From contig JANQGN010000446.1 in assembly GCA_028277295.1 (NCBI GenBank), forward strand, positions 1-8,511: DNA of 8,511 nucleotides, in the 5' to 3' direction. Positions within the stretch are counted from its first letter, which is position 1. Each line of letters opens with the position of its first letter. This stretch comes from Rhodospira sp. Lineage in GTDB: Bacteria; Pseudomonadota; Alphaproteobacteria; Rhodospirillales; Rhodospirillaceae. A program made the translations under genes and the position numbers. This document shows, in pieces, positions 1-6,325 of this stretch. A model generated the notes under the pieces. It ran no database searches, was not told the origin of the DNA, and saw only the letters and a list, made by a program, of their open reading frames with translations.

Positions 1-54
1 TACAAGGGCGACCAGGTGCATTTGCCAGCCATCATGGAAAGGCTCACCAATTGA
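1..54 (+). CDS. C-terminal end of a DUF4159/BatA-type protein (partial)
   Basis: The open frame entering from the left edge encodes 17 residues ending in DQVHLPAIMERLTN and stops at TGA 52-54. From memory, a tail of the form KxDQVHxPAxLERL closes the DUF4159 domain of large alphaproteobacterial proteins that have an N-terminal BatA-like membrane region and are encoded after MoxR-type ATPase and DUF58 genes. The next gene starts inside this stop codon, and its domain content suits that operon. Only 17 residues are visible, so the family call rests on a short motif and on context. The reading frame and stop are seen directly. Confidence 0.55.
   Translation, partial: YKGDQVHLPAIMERLTN
36..42 (+). 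promoter_or_regulatory. Ribosome binding site for the 691-residue membrane protein
   Basis: GGAAAGG lies 8 nt before the TTG at 51 and inside the end of the upstream gene. It is the main reason for accepting the TTG as start. The start overlaps the upstream stop (ATTGA), which suggests translational coupling. Confidence 0.6.
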
Positions 55-2126
55 CGGCCTTCACCGACATCACCCTGGCGCCGCTGCTGCCCCTGGCCGC
101 TCTGGTGGCTCTGTCGGTCGTTGTGGCCGTGCTGACCGTGTTCGGCCTGTGGCGCCGGGCGCGCGGCATCGGCGCGCGGCTGATCCCGGCCGTGGCGCTG
201 CTGGTGGCCCTGGCCAATCCCCAATGGCTGGTGGAACGGCGCGCGCCCCTGTCCGACGTGGCGGTGGTGGCGGTGGACGACAGCGCCTCGAACCGGCTGG
301 GAGACAGGCCGGCGCGCGCCGAGGCGGCGCTGGCCGACCTGCGCGCGGCCCTGGCGGCGCAGCCGGACCTGGATGTGCGCCTTGTGCGGGTCGAGGATGG
401 GTTCGGTGATCAGGGCACGCGCCTGCTGTCGGCGGTGGCCCGGTCCCTGGCCGATGTTCCGGCCGACCGCCGCGCGGGAGTGATCGCGCTCACCGATGGA
501 CGCGCCCATGATCCAGGGGCGCTGTCGGCCGAGACCCTGGGGGCGCCGCTGCATGTGCTGCTGACCGGCTCGCCCGATGAACGGGACCGCCGCCTGGTGG
601 TGGAGGCCGCGCCTGGCTACGGCCTGGTCGGGCGGCCCGTCGAGGTCACGGTGCGTCTGGAAGACCCCTCCCTGGCCGAGGACGCGCCGGTGCCGGTGAC
701 CGTGCGGGCCGATGGCCGCGAGCGGGGTACCGTCCTGCTGCCCGCCAACCGCGCGGAGACGGTATCCCTGCCGCTGGACCGTGCCGGAGACACGGTGTTC
801 GACCTGATCGCCCCCGCCCTCGCCGATGAGGTCACCGCTCTCAACAATCGCGCCGCGCTGTCCGTCTCCGGGGTGCGGGACCGGTTGCGCGTGCTGCTCA
901 TTTCCGGCGAGCCGCACGCCGGTGAACGCGTCTGGCGCAACCTGCTGAAGGCCGACCCGGGCGTGGACCTGGTGCACTTCACCATTCTCCGTCCCCCCAC
1001 CAAGGATGACGCCACGCCCTTGCGAGAGCTGGCGCTGATCGCCTTCCCCATCCGCGAACTGTTCCACGATCAGTTGTCTAACTTCGATCTGGTCATTTTC
1101 GATCGCTACAGCCGGCGCGGGCTGGTGCCGCGCACCTACCTGGCCAACGTGGCCGACTACGTGAAGGACGGCGGGGCACTGTTGCTGGCGGTGGGACCCG
1201 AGGTGACGGACCCGATCAGCCTGACCGACTCCGCGTTGGCCGAGGTGCTGCCCATCGGCCCGGACCGGGCGGTCGTGGACGCCGCGTTTCAGCCCGTGCC
1301 CACCATCGACGGTCGTCGTCACCCGGTGACCGCGACCCTCCCGGGGCTGGACGATGGGCCCGACGGCAGGCCCGCCTGGGGGCGCTGGGTGCGGGTGATC
1401 GAGGTCCGGACCACCGGTGGGCGCACCCTGCTGAGCGGGGCGGGCGGGCGGCCGGTGTTGCATCTGTCGCGCAGCGGCGAGGGGAGGGTGGGCCTGCTGC
1501 TCAGCGACACCGGCTGGCTGTGGAGCAAGGGATTCGAAGGGGGTGGGCCGCAGGCGGAACTGCTGCGCCGGCTGGCCCACTGGCTCATGAAGGAACCGGA
1601 CCTGGAGGAAGATGCCCTGGTGGCGCGGGCCGACGGCGACCGGCTGGCGATCACACGCCGGGGCATGGATCCGCAAGCGCTGCCCGAAACGGTCACGGTC
1701 ACTGGTCCCGACGGGGTGTCGCGGACGGTGCCCCTTGAGATCAGCGTCCAGGGGCGCGCCGCCGCCAGCCTGGCGGTGGAGCGTCCCGGGGTCCATGTGC
1801 TGGACGACGGCACGCTGACGACCGTGGTGGTCGTCGGGACTCCCAATCCCCGCGAGACCGATCGTGTCACCGCGACGGCCGAGGCCCTGGGGCCCCTGGC
1901 CGAGGCCAGCGGCGGCGGCGTGACCTGGCTGGCGCGCGAGGGCGTGCCAGCGGTCCGCCGGGTGGGGGGCGACAGCGTCACCGCCGGCCCCGGCTGGATC
2001 GGTCTGCGGGCCAACGGCGCGTATACGGTGCAGGGCGTCGACATGCGCCCGGTGCTGCCGATCTGGCTGGCGCTGTTGACCGTGTTGGGGGGGCTCGGCC
2101 TGGCCTGGTGGCGCGAGGGGCGGTGA
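51..2126 (+). CDS. Membrane-anchored vWA-like / glutamine amidotransferase-like protein
   Basis: This 691-residue protein has two N-terminal hydrophobic segments (about residues 9-33 and 44-60) and one at the C-terminus (about 667-687), so the bulk probably lies in the periplasm. Residues 68-175 look like a von Willebrand A fold: DDSAS at 76-80 fits the MIDAS pattern DxSxS and TDG at 148-150 could supply its later acidic residue. Residues about 278-515 resemble the class-I glutamine-amidotransferase-like domain of BatA-type membrane proteins (LRVLLISGEPH, then FDLVIFDRYSRRG and GGALLLAVGPEV). No catalytic cysteine is seen at the expected strand end, so amidotransferase activity is unlikely. 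The start is TTG 51, supported by GGAAAGG 8 nt upstream and by overlap with the preceding stop. It is probably the last gene of a MoxR/DUF58/DUF4159-type operon, whose role in envelope stress or metal-dependent assembly is not settled. Function here is inferred. Confidence 0.8.
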   Translation: MTAFTDITLAPLLPLAALVALSVVVAVLTVFGLWRRARGIGARLIPAVALLVALANPQWLVERRAPLSDVAVVAVDDSASNRLGDRPARAEAALADLRAALAAQPDLDVRLVRVEDGFGDQGTRLLSAVARSLADVPADRRAGVIALTDGRAHDPGALSAETLGAPLHVLLTGSPDERDRRLVVEAAPGYGLVGRPVEVTVRLEDPSLAEDAPVPVTVRADGRERGTVLLPANRAETVSLPLDRAGDTVFDLIAPALADEVTALNNRAALSVSGVRDRLRVLLISGEPHAGERVWRNLLKADPGVDLVHFTILRPPTKDDATPLRELALIAFPIRELFHDQLSNFDLVIFDRYSRRGLVPRTYLANVADYVKDGGALLLAVGPEVTDPISLTDSALAEVLPIGPDRAVVDAAFQPVPTIDGRRHPVTATLPGLDDGPDGRPAWGRWVRVIEVRTTGGRTLLSGAGGRPVLHLSRSGEGRVGLLLSDTGWLWSKGFEGGGPQAELLRRLAHWLMKEPDLEEDALVARADGDRLAITRRGMDPQALPETVTVTGPDGVSRTVPLEISVQGRAAASLAVERPGVHVLDDGTLTTVVVVGTPNPRETDRVTATAEALGPLAEASGGGVTWLAREGVPAVRRVGGDSVTAGPGWIGLRANGAYTVQGVDMRPVLPIWLALLTVLGGLGLAWWREGR

Positions 2127-2127
2127 G

Positions 2128-2152
2128 GAGCGCTACCGGGCGCTGGGCGCTC
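2128..2152. terminator. Weak hairpin between convergent genes
   Basis: GAGCGC (2128-2133) pairs with GCGCTC (2147-2152) around a 13-nt loop, directly after the stop of the membrane-protein gene and before the convergent stop at 2171. An alternative stem is AGCGC/GCGCT (2129-2133 with 2140-2144). There is no T-tract on either side, so it is at best a weak or Rho-assisted end point for either strand. Confidence 0.25.
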
Positions 2153-2170
2153 GGGGGAGGGCGTGTCCTG

Positions 2171-2974
2171 TCAGGCGCTCCGTTCTTCTTCGCCCGCGCT
2201 CTCGCCACGCTCCGGCTCATGGCCCTGGTCGCGCAACATGGCGTCCACCTCGGCGATCACGGCGTCCAGGGCCGCGGTGTCGGTGCCACGGACCACCAGC
2301 GTCGTGCCCAGGCGTCCGCCCCGCGCCCAGGGATAGCTGCCCAGGTCCACATGCGGCCAGCGTTCCTGGATGGCGGCCAGCGGTGCCGCCACCTCGCCCT
2401 CGCGGGCCGAGGCGCTGACCGAGCGGGACAGCAGCGGTGTGCCGCCGTCCAGGCCGGCCGACAGGCTTTCAAGCATGGCGCGCATGATGCTCGGCACCCC
2501 GGCGAGGACATAGACGTTGCCCATGCGAAAGCCGGGGGCGGCGCTCACGGGATTGTCGATGAGGCTGGCGCCTTCGGGGGTCTCGGCCATCTTGAGCCGA
2601 GACTCGGTGACCGCGCCGCCGTAGTGGGCGTTGAGGATGGCGACCGCCTCGGGGTGCCGGATCAGGGGAACCCCGAACGCCCGCGCGATGGCCGCCGCGG
2701 TGATGTCGTCGTGGGTGGGGCCGATACCGCCCGTGGTGAACAGGTGATCGTACTGTTTTCTTAACGTGTTGACGGCGGCGATGATGGCCTCCGCCTCGTC
2801 CGGTACGACGCGGATCTCCCGCAGGCGGACTCCCAGGGTGCCCAACCGCTCCGCCAGGGGCTTGGCGTTAGCGTCCTGGGTGCGGCCAGAGAGGATTTCA
2901 TTGCCGATGATGATCAACGCGGCGGTTGGGGGGGTGGCGGAACGGTCGGCCGTTTCGGCGGTCGCGGGTGTCAT
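2171..2974 (-). CDS. CinA N-terminal / MoaB-Mog-like domain protein (stand-alone)
   Basis: This 267-residue protein belongs to the COG1058 (competence/damage-inducible CinA N-terminal, MoCF-binding fold) family. Seen directly: GNEILSGRTQDAN at 24-36, the signature TTGGIGPTHDDIT at 80-92, and VYVLAGVPSIMRAML at 154-168. The C-terminal PncC-type nicotinamide-nucleotide deamidase domain of full-length CinA (about 400 residues) is absent, as in many alphaproteobacterial homologues. Related CinA domains have been reported to act on ADP-ribose or similar nucleotides; the substrate here is unknown. The chosen start is ATG 2972-2974, which overlaps the stop of the upstream GNAT gene as ATGA and has AGGA 9 nt ahead. 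The frame is open further upstream to 3079, but that part only reads the GNAT 3' end out of frame, giving GYR-rich repeats from the 15-bp tandem repeat. It is the last gene of the minus-strand row. Confidence 0.88.
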   Translation of the reverse strand: MTPATAETADRSATPPTAALIIIGNEILSGRTQDANAKPLAERLGTLGVRLREIRVVPDEAEAIIAAVNTLRKQYDHLFTTGGIGPTHDDITAAAIARAFGVPLIRHPEAVAILNAHYGGAVTESRLKMAETPEGASLIDNPVSAAPGFRMGNVYVLAGVPSIMRAMLESLSAGLDGGTPLLSRSVSASAREGEVAAPLAAIQERWPHVDLGSYPWARGGRLGTTLVVRGTDTAALDAVIAEVDAMLRDQGHEPERGESAGEEERSA

Positions 2975-3684
2975 GAAGCGGTATCCTGATGATCTGTATC
3001 CTGGGGGTCTGTATCCTGGGGGTCTGGGGGCATCGTCGGGAAGTTGGAACAGGGCCTGCCTTGGGTCAGGGCCGCCCACGTGTCGCGGGTCAGGGTGCGC
3101 CGCTCGTGATGCCAGGTGACGCCGCGCGCGGGCGCCGGCACCACCAGGGTGTGGCCATCCGGATGCAGACTCGCCTTGTGCAACACCCTCAGCGAGGCGG
3201 CGTTTTCCGTGCAGGCGCTGGCGAACACCGCTTGAAGGGCGAGCGGACCGAACGCCAGGCCGATGACCGCCGCCAGCGCCTCGCTGGCGTAGCCCTCACC
3301 CTGGAAGGGCTGGCCAACCCAGTAGCCGACTTCGGCCACCGGCCAGGTCTCGTCCCACAGCAGGTCGATGGCGCCGCGCACCGCGCCGTTCGTCCGCGCG
3401 GTCATCAGCAACACCACGCCGGACCCGGCGGCATGATGGGCCTCGGCACGGCCGAACCAGCGCAGAACATCGTGTTCGGTCAAGGGGTGCGGGATATTGG
3501 CGGTAAAGCGGGCGATGGCCCAATCTCCGGCGAGCGTGGCGACGGCGGCGGCATCGGTCCGCGCCGGGGGGCGAAGCATGAGGCGCGCCGTGCGCACCGG
3601 CAGGCCACCGCCGCCGTGACGCAGGCGAGCCGCCACCCGAACGGGGGCGACGTCGGTCGGTGGGGGCGGCTCGGTGGGGCACAT
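2971..3684 (-). CDS. GNAT family N-acetyltransferase (RimJ/RimL-like)
   Basis: This 237-residue protein has a GNAT fold at about residues 28-205. It opens with LPVRTARLMLRPP, typical of the RimJ/RimL-type subfamily, and has the acetyl-CoA loop QPFQGEGYASEA at 125-136, followed by ENAASLRVLHK at 160-170. The acceptor (an amine or a protein N-terminus) is unknown. It aligns without gaps to the N-terminal domain of the adjacent GNAT-Nudix fusion, with about 94 of roughly 178 positions identical by hand count, so the two are close paralogues. The tail (221-235) is a threefold acidic pentapeptide, DPQDT/DPQDT/DHQDT, that the fusion lacks. The start is uncertain. ATG 3684 was chosen because MCPTEPPPP matches the paralogue's MPTTEADPP. 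ATG 3729, ATG 3726 and TTG 3753 are in frame upstream, and none has a good ribosome binding site. The stop overlaps the next gene's start. Confidence 0.85.
   Translation of the reverse strand: MCPTEPPPPTDVAPVRVAARLRHGGGGLPVRTARLMLRPPARTDAAAVATLAGDWAIARFTANIPHPLTEHDVLRWFGRAEAHHAAGSGVVLLMTARTNGAVRGAIDLLWDETWPVAEVGYWVGQPFQGEGYASEALAAVIGLAFGPLALQAVFASACTENAASLRVLHKASLHPDGHTLVVPAPARGVTWHHERRTLTRDTWAALTQGRPCSNFPTMPPDPQDTDPQDTDHQDTAS
2981..3025. repeat. Three tandem 15-bp repeats
   Basis: The units are GTATCCTGATGATCT (2981-2995), then GTATCCTGGGGGTCT twice (2996-3010 and 3011-3025). The last two are identical and the first differs at three positions. On the minus strand they encode the GNAT tail DPQDT, DPQDT, DHQDT. 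Because 15 is a multiple of three, changes in copy number would keep frame and alter only tail length. The repeats also reach into the ribosome binding site of the cinA-like gene. Confidence 0.95.
2984..2987 (-). promoter_or_regulatory. Ribosome binding site of the cinA-like gene, inside a tandem repeat
   Basis: On the minus strand AGGA lies 9 nt before ATG 2974. It belongs to the most start-proximal unit of the 15-bp tandem repeat, and the same AGGATAC occurs in all three units. It supports the ATG at 2974 over longer starts. Confidence 0.6.
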
Positions 3685-3820
3685 GGCGGGCCACGGCGAC
3701 TGGGGGCGACGACACACATGTTTCATCATCGCCCATCGCGGCGGCCGCCACAACGTGGGACGGGCCTATCCCAGGGCTCCGAACTCGGATGACCGGTCTG
3801 TAAGGGTCCATGGGTCCGAG

Positions 3821-3912
3821 GGAGATCCTTCGCGTCCTGCGGACGCTCAGGATGAGGACTCTCACTTTTTAAGGGCTTCATCCTGAGGAAGCGGAGCGAC
3901 CGAAGGATCTCC
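3821..3912. repeat. 92-bp inverted repeat, REP/MITE-like dispersed element
   Basis: The outer arms GGAGATCCTTCG (3821-3832) and CGAAGGATCTCC (3901-3912) are a perfect 12-bp inverted match. Inner arms CTCAGGATGA (3846-3855) and TCATCCTGAG (3878-3887) are a perfect 10-bp match around a 22-nt loop. The two 13-nt stretches between the arms do not pair with each other. The left one forms its own small hairpin, GCGTCC-TGC-GGACGC (3832-3846). From memory, a motif of this type (TCATCCTGAGG...CGAAGGATCTC) recurs in the intergenic regions of many alphaproteobacteria. Here two copies face each other, between the stop of the GNAT-Nudix gene (3966) and the start of the next GNAT gene. It could form a transcript stem that attenuates or stabilises mRNA. 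No transposase or target duplication was recognised. Confidence 0.85.
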
Positions 3913-3965
3913 ATCGAACGTGCGGACCGTTGCCCGCGTTAACCTGAGCCCGTTGCCCTGGGGGT

Positions 3966-5003
3966 CTATCCGCCCAGAAGGTCCTGGATCACCGGGATCA
4001 GGGGCCGGTCGGCGGCTGGCATGGGGTAATCCCGCAGCCGCGCCGGGCGCACCCAGGCCATGCCCTGACCTTCCCGGGCGGCGGGAGTCCCCTGCCAGTT
4101 GCGCAGGATGTAGAGTGGCATGACGAGGTGGAAGTCCGCGTAGGCGTGCGAGGCGAAGGTCAGCGGCGCCAGACAGGCGGCGCGGGCGTCCACCCCAAGC
4201 TCTTCCTTGAGTTCGCGGATCAAGGCGGCCTCGGGCGTTTCGCCCGGCTGAACCTTGCCGCCGGGGAACTCCCACAACCCGGCCATGGCCTTGCCCTCGG
4301 GGCGCTGGGTCAGCAGGACCCGACCGTCACTGTCGACCAGGGCGGCGGCCACCACCAGCACCACGCGGGCTCGCTCGGCGCGCCGGCGCGTCCAGTCGGC
4401 GCGGCCAAGCGAGCGGCGCGCCTGCATCCAGGTCTGGCCCCGGGCCTGCGCCGGCACCTCCAGAACCCGGCCGTCAGGGCACAGGCCCACCTTCTCCAGC
4501 ACCCGCTGGGAGGCGGTGTTGTCGCCCCGGGTGCTGGAGAACACGGTGGTCAGGTCGAAGGTCTCGAAGCCCAGATCGACGACCGCGCGCACCGCCTCGG
4601 TTGCATACCCCCGGCCCCAGAACGGCTGTCCGATCCAGTAGCCCATCTCCGCCTCCGGCCAGTGCCGTCGCCAGACCAGGGCCACGGTGCCGGCTACCGC
4701 GCCGCCGTCGGCCTCGGTGACAACAAGCACCACGCCGGTGCCGTCGGCATGGGTCCGATGGACGGTCTCGATCCAGGCGCGAATGGGCGCCTCGGTCAGC
4801 GGGTGGGGAATGTCACCGGTGGCCAGGGCCACCGCCGGATCGCCGGCCAGCGTCACCACATCGGCGACGTCCTCCAGGGTGGGGGGCCGAAGGATCAGCC
4901 GGTCTGTGCGCACCGGCAGCACCGCCGCGCAGCCCTCGCCGCGCAACCGCTCGGGCATGCGGGCGACACCCGCGGCGGGGGGGTCAGCTTCGGTAGTCGG
5001 CAT
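3966..5003 (-). CDS. Bifunctional GNAT acetyltransferase / Nudix (MutT-like) hydrolase
   Basis: This 345-residue protein joins two domains. Residues about 29-205 are a RimJ/RimL-like GNAT domain (LPVRTDRLILRPP at 29-41, acetyl-CoA loop QPFWGRGYATEA at 126-137). Residues about 212-345 are a Nudix domain with an intact box, GX5EX7REUXEEXGU: G249, E255, R263, E264, E267, E268, G270. FPGGKVQPGE and LLTQRPEGKAMAGLWEFPGG resemble MutT, which hydrolyses 8-oxo-dGTP. (Deoxy)nucleoside triphosphate pyrophosphohydrolase activity is therefore likely, while the acetyl acceptor is unknown. GNAT-Nudix fusions of this order are annotated in related alphaproteobacteria. The start ATG 5003 lies inside argJ, overlapping it by 20 bp, and was chosen because its N-terminus resembles the paralogue at 2971-3684. 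ATG 4958 is a shorter alternative, and the frame extends upstream within argJ. The ribosome binding site is poor, consistent with coupling to argJ. Confidence 0.9.
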   Translation of the reverse strand: MPTTEADPPAAGVARMPERLRGEGCAAVLPVRTDRLILRPPTLEDVADVVTLAGDPAVALATGDIPHPLTEAPIRAWIETVHRTHADGTGVVLVVTEADGGAVAGTVALVWRRHWPEAEMGYWIGQPFWGRGYATEAVRAVVDLGFETFDLTTVFSSTRGDNTASQRVLEKVGLCPDGRVLEVPAQARGQTWMQARRSLGRADWTRRRAERARVVLVVAAALVDSDGRVLLTQRPEGKAMAGLWEFPGGKVQPGETPEAALIRELKEELGVDARAACLAPLTFASHAYADFHLVMPLYILRNWQGTPAAREGQGMAWVRPARLRDYPMPAADRPLIPVIQDLLGG

Positions 5004-6216
5004 TGATCTCGATGTAGCGGTGGGTGAGGTCGCAGGTCCAGACCGTGGCCGTGCCCTGGCCGACACCCACGTCCACCGCGACCAGGATCTCCTGGCCCTT
5101 CATGTGTTCGGCCACGGGCGCCTCGTCGTAGCCGGGCACGGCCAGGCCCTCGGCACAGACCGGAAGGCCGCCGATGCGGATGGCCAGGCGGTCGCGGTCG
5201 GCGCGCTCGCCGGCCTTGCCCACGGCCATGACGATGCGGCCCCAGTTTGCATCGGCGCCGGCGATGGCCGTCTTGACCAGCGGCGAGTTGCCGATGGCCA
5301 GGCCGATGCGGCGGGCGGCCCGGTCACTCTCGGCGCCGGTGACACGGATCTCGACGAAGCGGCTGGCGCCCTCGCCGTCGCGCACCACCTGGTGGGCCAG
5401 GTCCCGCAGCAGGACGCCCAGGGCCTCGCGGAAGGGGGTCAGCGCCGGGTCATCGGCCCCGGTGACCGGCGGATGGTCCGCCCTGGCGGTGGCGAACAGC
5501 AGCAGGGTATCCGAGGTGCTGGTGTCGCCGTCGACGGTGATGCTGTTGAACGAGGCGTCGACCGCCGGGCCCAGCAGGGCCCGGAGCACCGGGGCGGGCA
5601 GGGCGGCGTCGGTGGCCACGTAGCACAGCATGGTGGCCATGTCGGGGGCGATCATGCCCGATCCCTTGGCGATGCCGGACAGACGCACGGGCACGCCGCC
5701 GAGTTGCGTTTCGGCGGTGGCGGTCTTTGGGAAGGTATCGGTGGTCATGATGGCCTGGGCGGCATCCCGCCAGCCATCGGGACGGGCGGTGGCGGCCATC
5801 TCCATCAAGGGCAGGGTGATGCGCTCGTCGGGCAGGAACTCGCCGATGGTGCCCGTGGAGGAGACGAAGACCTCTTCGGGCGCGCAGCCGGCCACGGCGG
5901 CGGCGGCGGTGGCGATGTTGTCCACCGAGGAGGCACCGCGCAATCCCGTAAAGGTATTGGCGTTCCCGGCATTAACCACCAGGGCGCGTGCCTGGCCGCC
6001 GGTCAGGCCCCGGGCGCACCACTCGACCGGCGCCGAGCGGGTGGCCGACTGGGTGAGCACCCCGGCCACGGTGGTCCCGGGATCGAACAGCGCCAGCATC
6101 ACGTCGGTGCGATCGGTGTAGCGCACGCCGCAGGCGCGGGCGGCCAAACGCACACCGGCGATGGGCGCGGGGTCAATGATCCTGGCGGGGGCCAGGGGCG
6201 AGATGGGGTGATCCAT
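4984..6216 (-). CDS. argJ: Bifunctional glutamate N-acetyltransferase / amino-acid acetyltransferase ArgJ
   Basis: ArgJ transfers the acetyl group from N-acetylornithine to glutamate (the cyclic arginine pathway), and bifunctional forms also use acetyl-CoA. The 410 residues match the usual family length. Seen directly: VNAGNANTFTG at 81-91, STGTIGE at 120-126 (oxyanion-hole Thr-Gly at 121-122), MTTDTFPK at 157-164, and KGSGMIAPDMATML at 184-197. In the last motif Thr195 follows Ala194; this is the family's autocleavage point and Thr195 becomes the nucleophile of the beta chain. The C-terminus HRYIEINADYRS is typical. The start ATG 6216 gives the expected SPLAP N-terminal motif. The ribosome binding site is weak and a terminator-like hairpin with T-tract lies about 20 bp upstream. 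The 3' end overlaps the GNAT-Nudix gene. Whether the enzyme is mono- or bifunctional cannot be told from sequence alone. Confidence 0.97.
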   Translation of the reverse strand: MDHPISPLAPARIIDPAPIAGVRLAARACGVRYTDRTDVMLALFDPGTTVAGVLTQSATRSAPVEWCARGLTGGQARALVVNAGNANTFTGLRGASSVDNIATAAAAVAGCAPEEVFVSSTGTIGEFLPDERITLPLMEMAATARPDGWRDAAQAIMTTDTFPKTATAETQLGGVPVRLSGIAKGSGMIAPDMATMLCYVATDAALPAPVLRALLGPAVDASFNSITVDGDTSTSDTLLLFATARADHPPVTGADDPALTPFREALGVLLRDLAHQVVRDGEGASRFVEIRVTGAESDRAARRIGLAIGNSPLVKTAIAGADANWGRIVMAVGKAGERADRDRLAIRIGGLPVCAEGLAVPGYDEAPVAEHMKGQEILVAVDVGVGQGTATVWTCDLTHRYIEINADYRS

Positions 6217-6233
6217 GGGTCGAGGCGTCCGGG

Positions 6234-6266
6234 AAAAGGGGGCGGACCCGACGACAGTCCGCCTCC
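6234..6266 (-). terminator. Intrinsic-terminator-like hairpin between ppiC-like gene and argJ
   Basis: Read on the minus strand, GGCGGAC (6263-6257) pairs with GTCCGCC (6247-6241) around a 9-nt loop. Beyond a G-U pair the stem can extend by two further G-C pairs, and after the run of C residues comes TTTT (6237-6234). This is the form of a Rho-independent terminator. It follows the isomerase gene's stop (6326) and ends only 17 bp before the argJ ATG. It may terminate isomerase transcripts, or act as an attenuator if argJ is read from upstream. Confidence 0.6.
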
Positions 6267-6325
6267 CGTCCGATCACGAAGGCGGGCCGTCACGGAGTGA
6301 GCGAGGCCCAGCGGGTGGGCGGCGC

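Noticed and set aside
2128..2152. A strong bidirectional terminator between the convergent genes
   Set aside because: The stem is only 5-6 bp with no T-tract on either side, so it is kept only as a weak candidate.
2108..2764. A 218-codon plus-strand frame over the cinA-like gene
   Set aside because: It is antisense to a gene with clear COG1058 motifs and has low-complexity composition typical of shadow frames.
2981..3025. CRISPR-like array
   Set aside because: The units abut with no spacers, number only three, and are coding. The same reasoning excludes the 13-bp repeats at 7255-7293.
2971..3079. An N-terminally extended cinA-like protein starting at 3079
   Set aside because: The extra 35 residues are an out-of-frame reading of the GNAT 3' end (GYR repeats). 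ATG 2974 has AGGA at 9 nt and the classic ATGA overlap.
3726..4275. Small minus-strand frames running through the inverted repeat (for example 3726-3914 and 3862-4275)
   Set aside because: Their sequence (such as EILRSLRFLRMKP) is just a translation of the dispersed repeat. They have no ribosome binding site, and one overlaps the GNAT-Nudix gene out of frame.
4687..6300. A 537-codon plus-strand open frame antisense to argJ and the GNAT-Nudix gene
   Set aside because: It mirrors the codon bias of high-GC genes on the other strand. Its translation is glycine- and histidine-rich without domains, whereas both opposite genes have intact family motifs.
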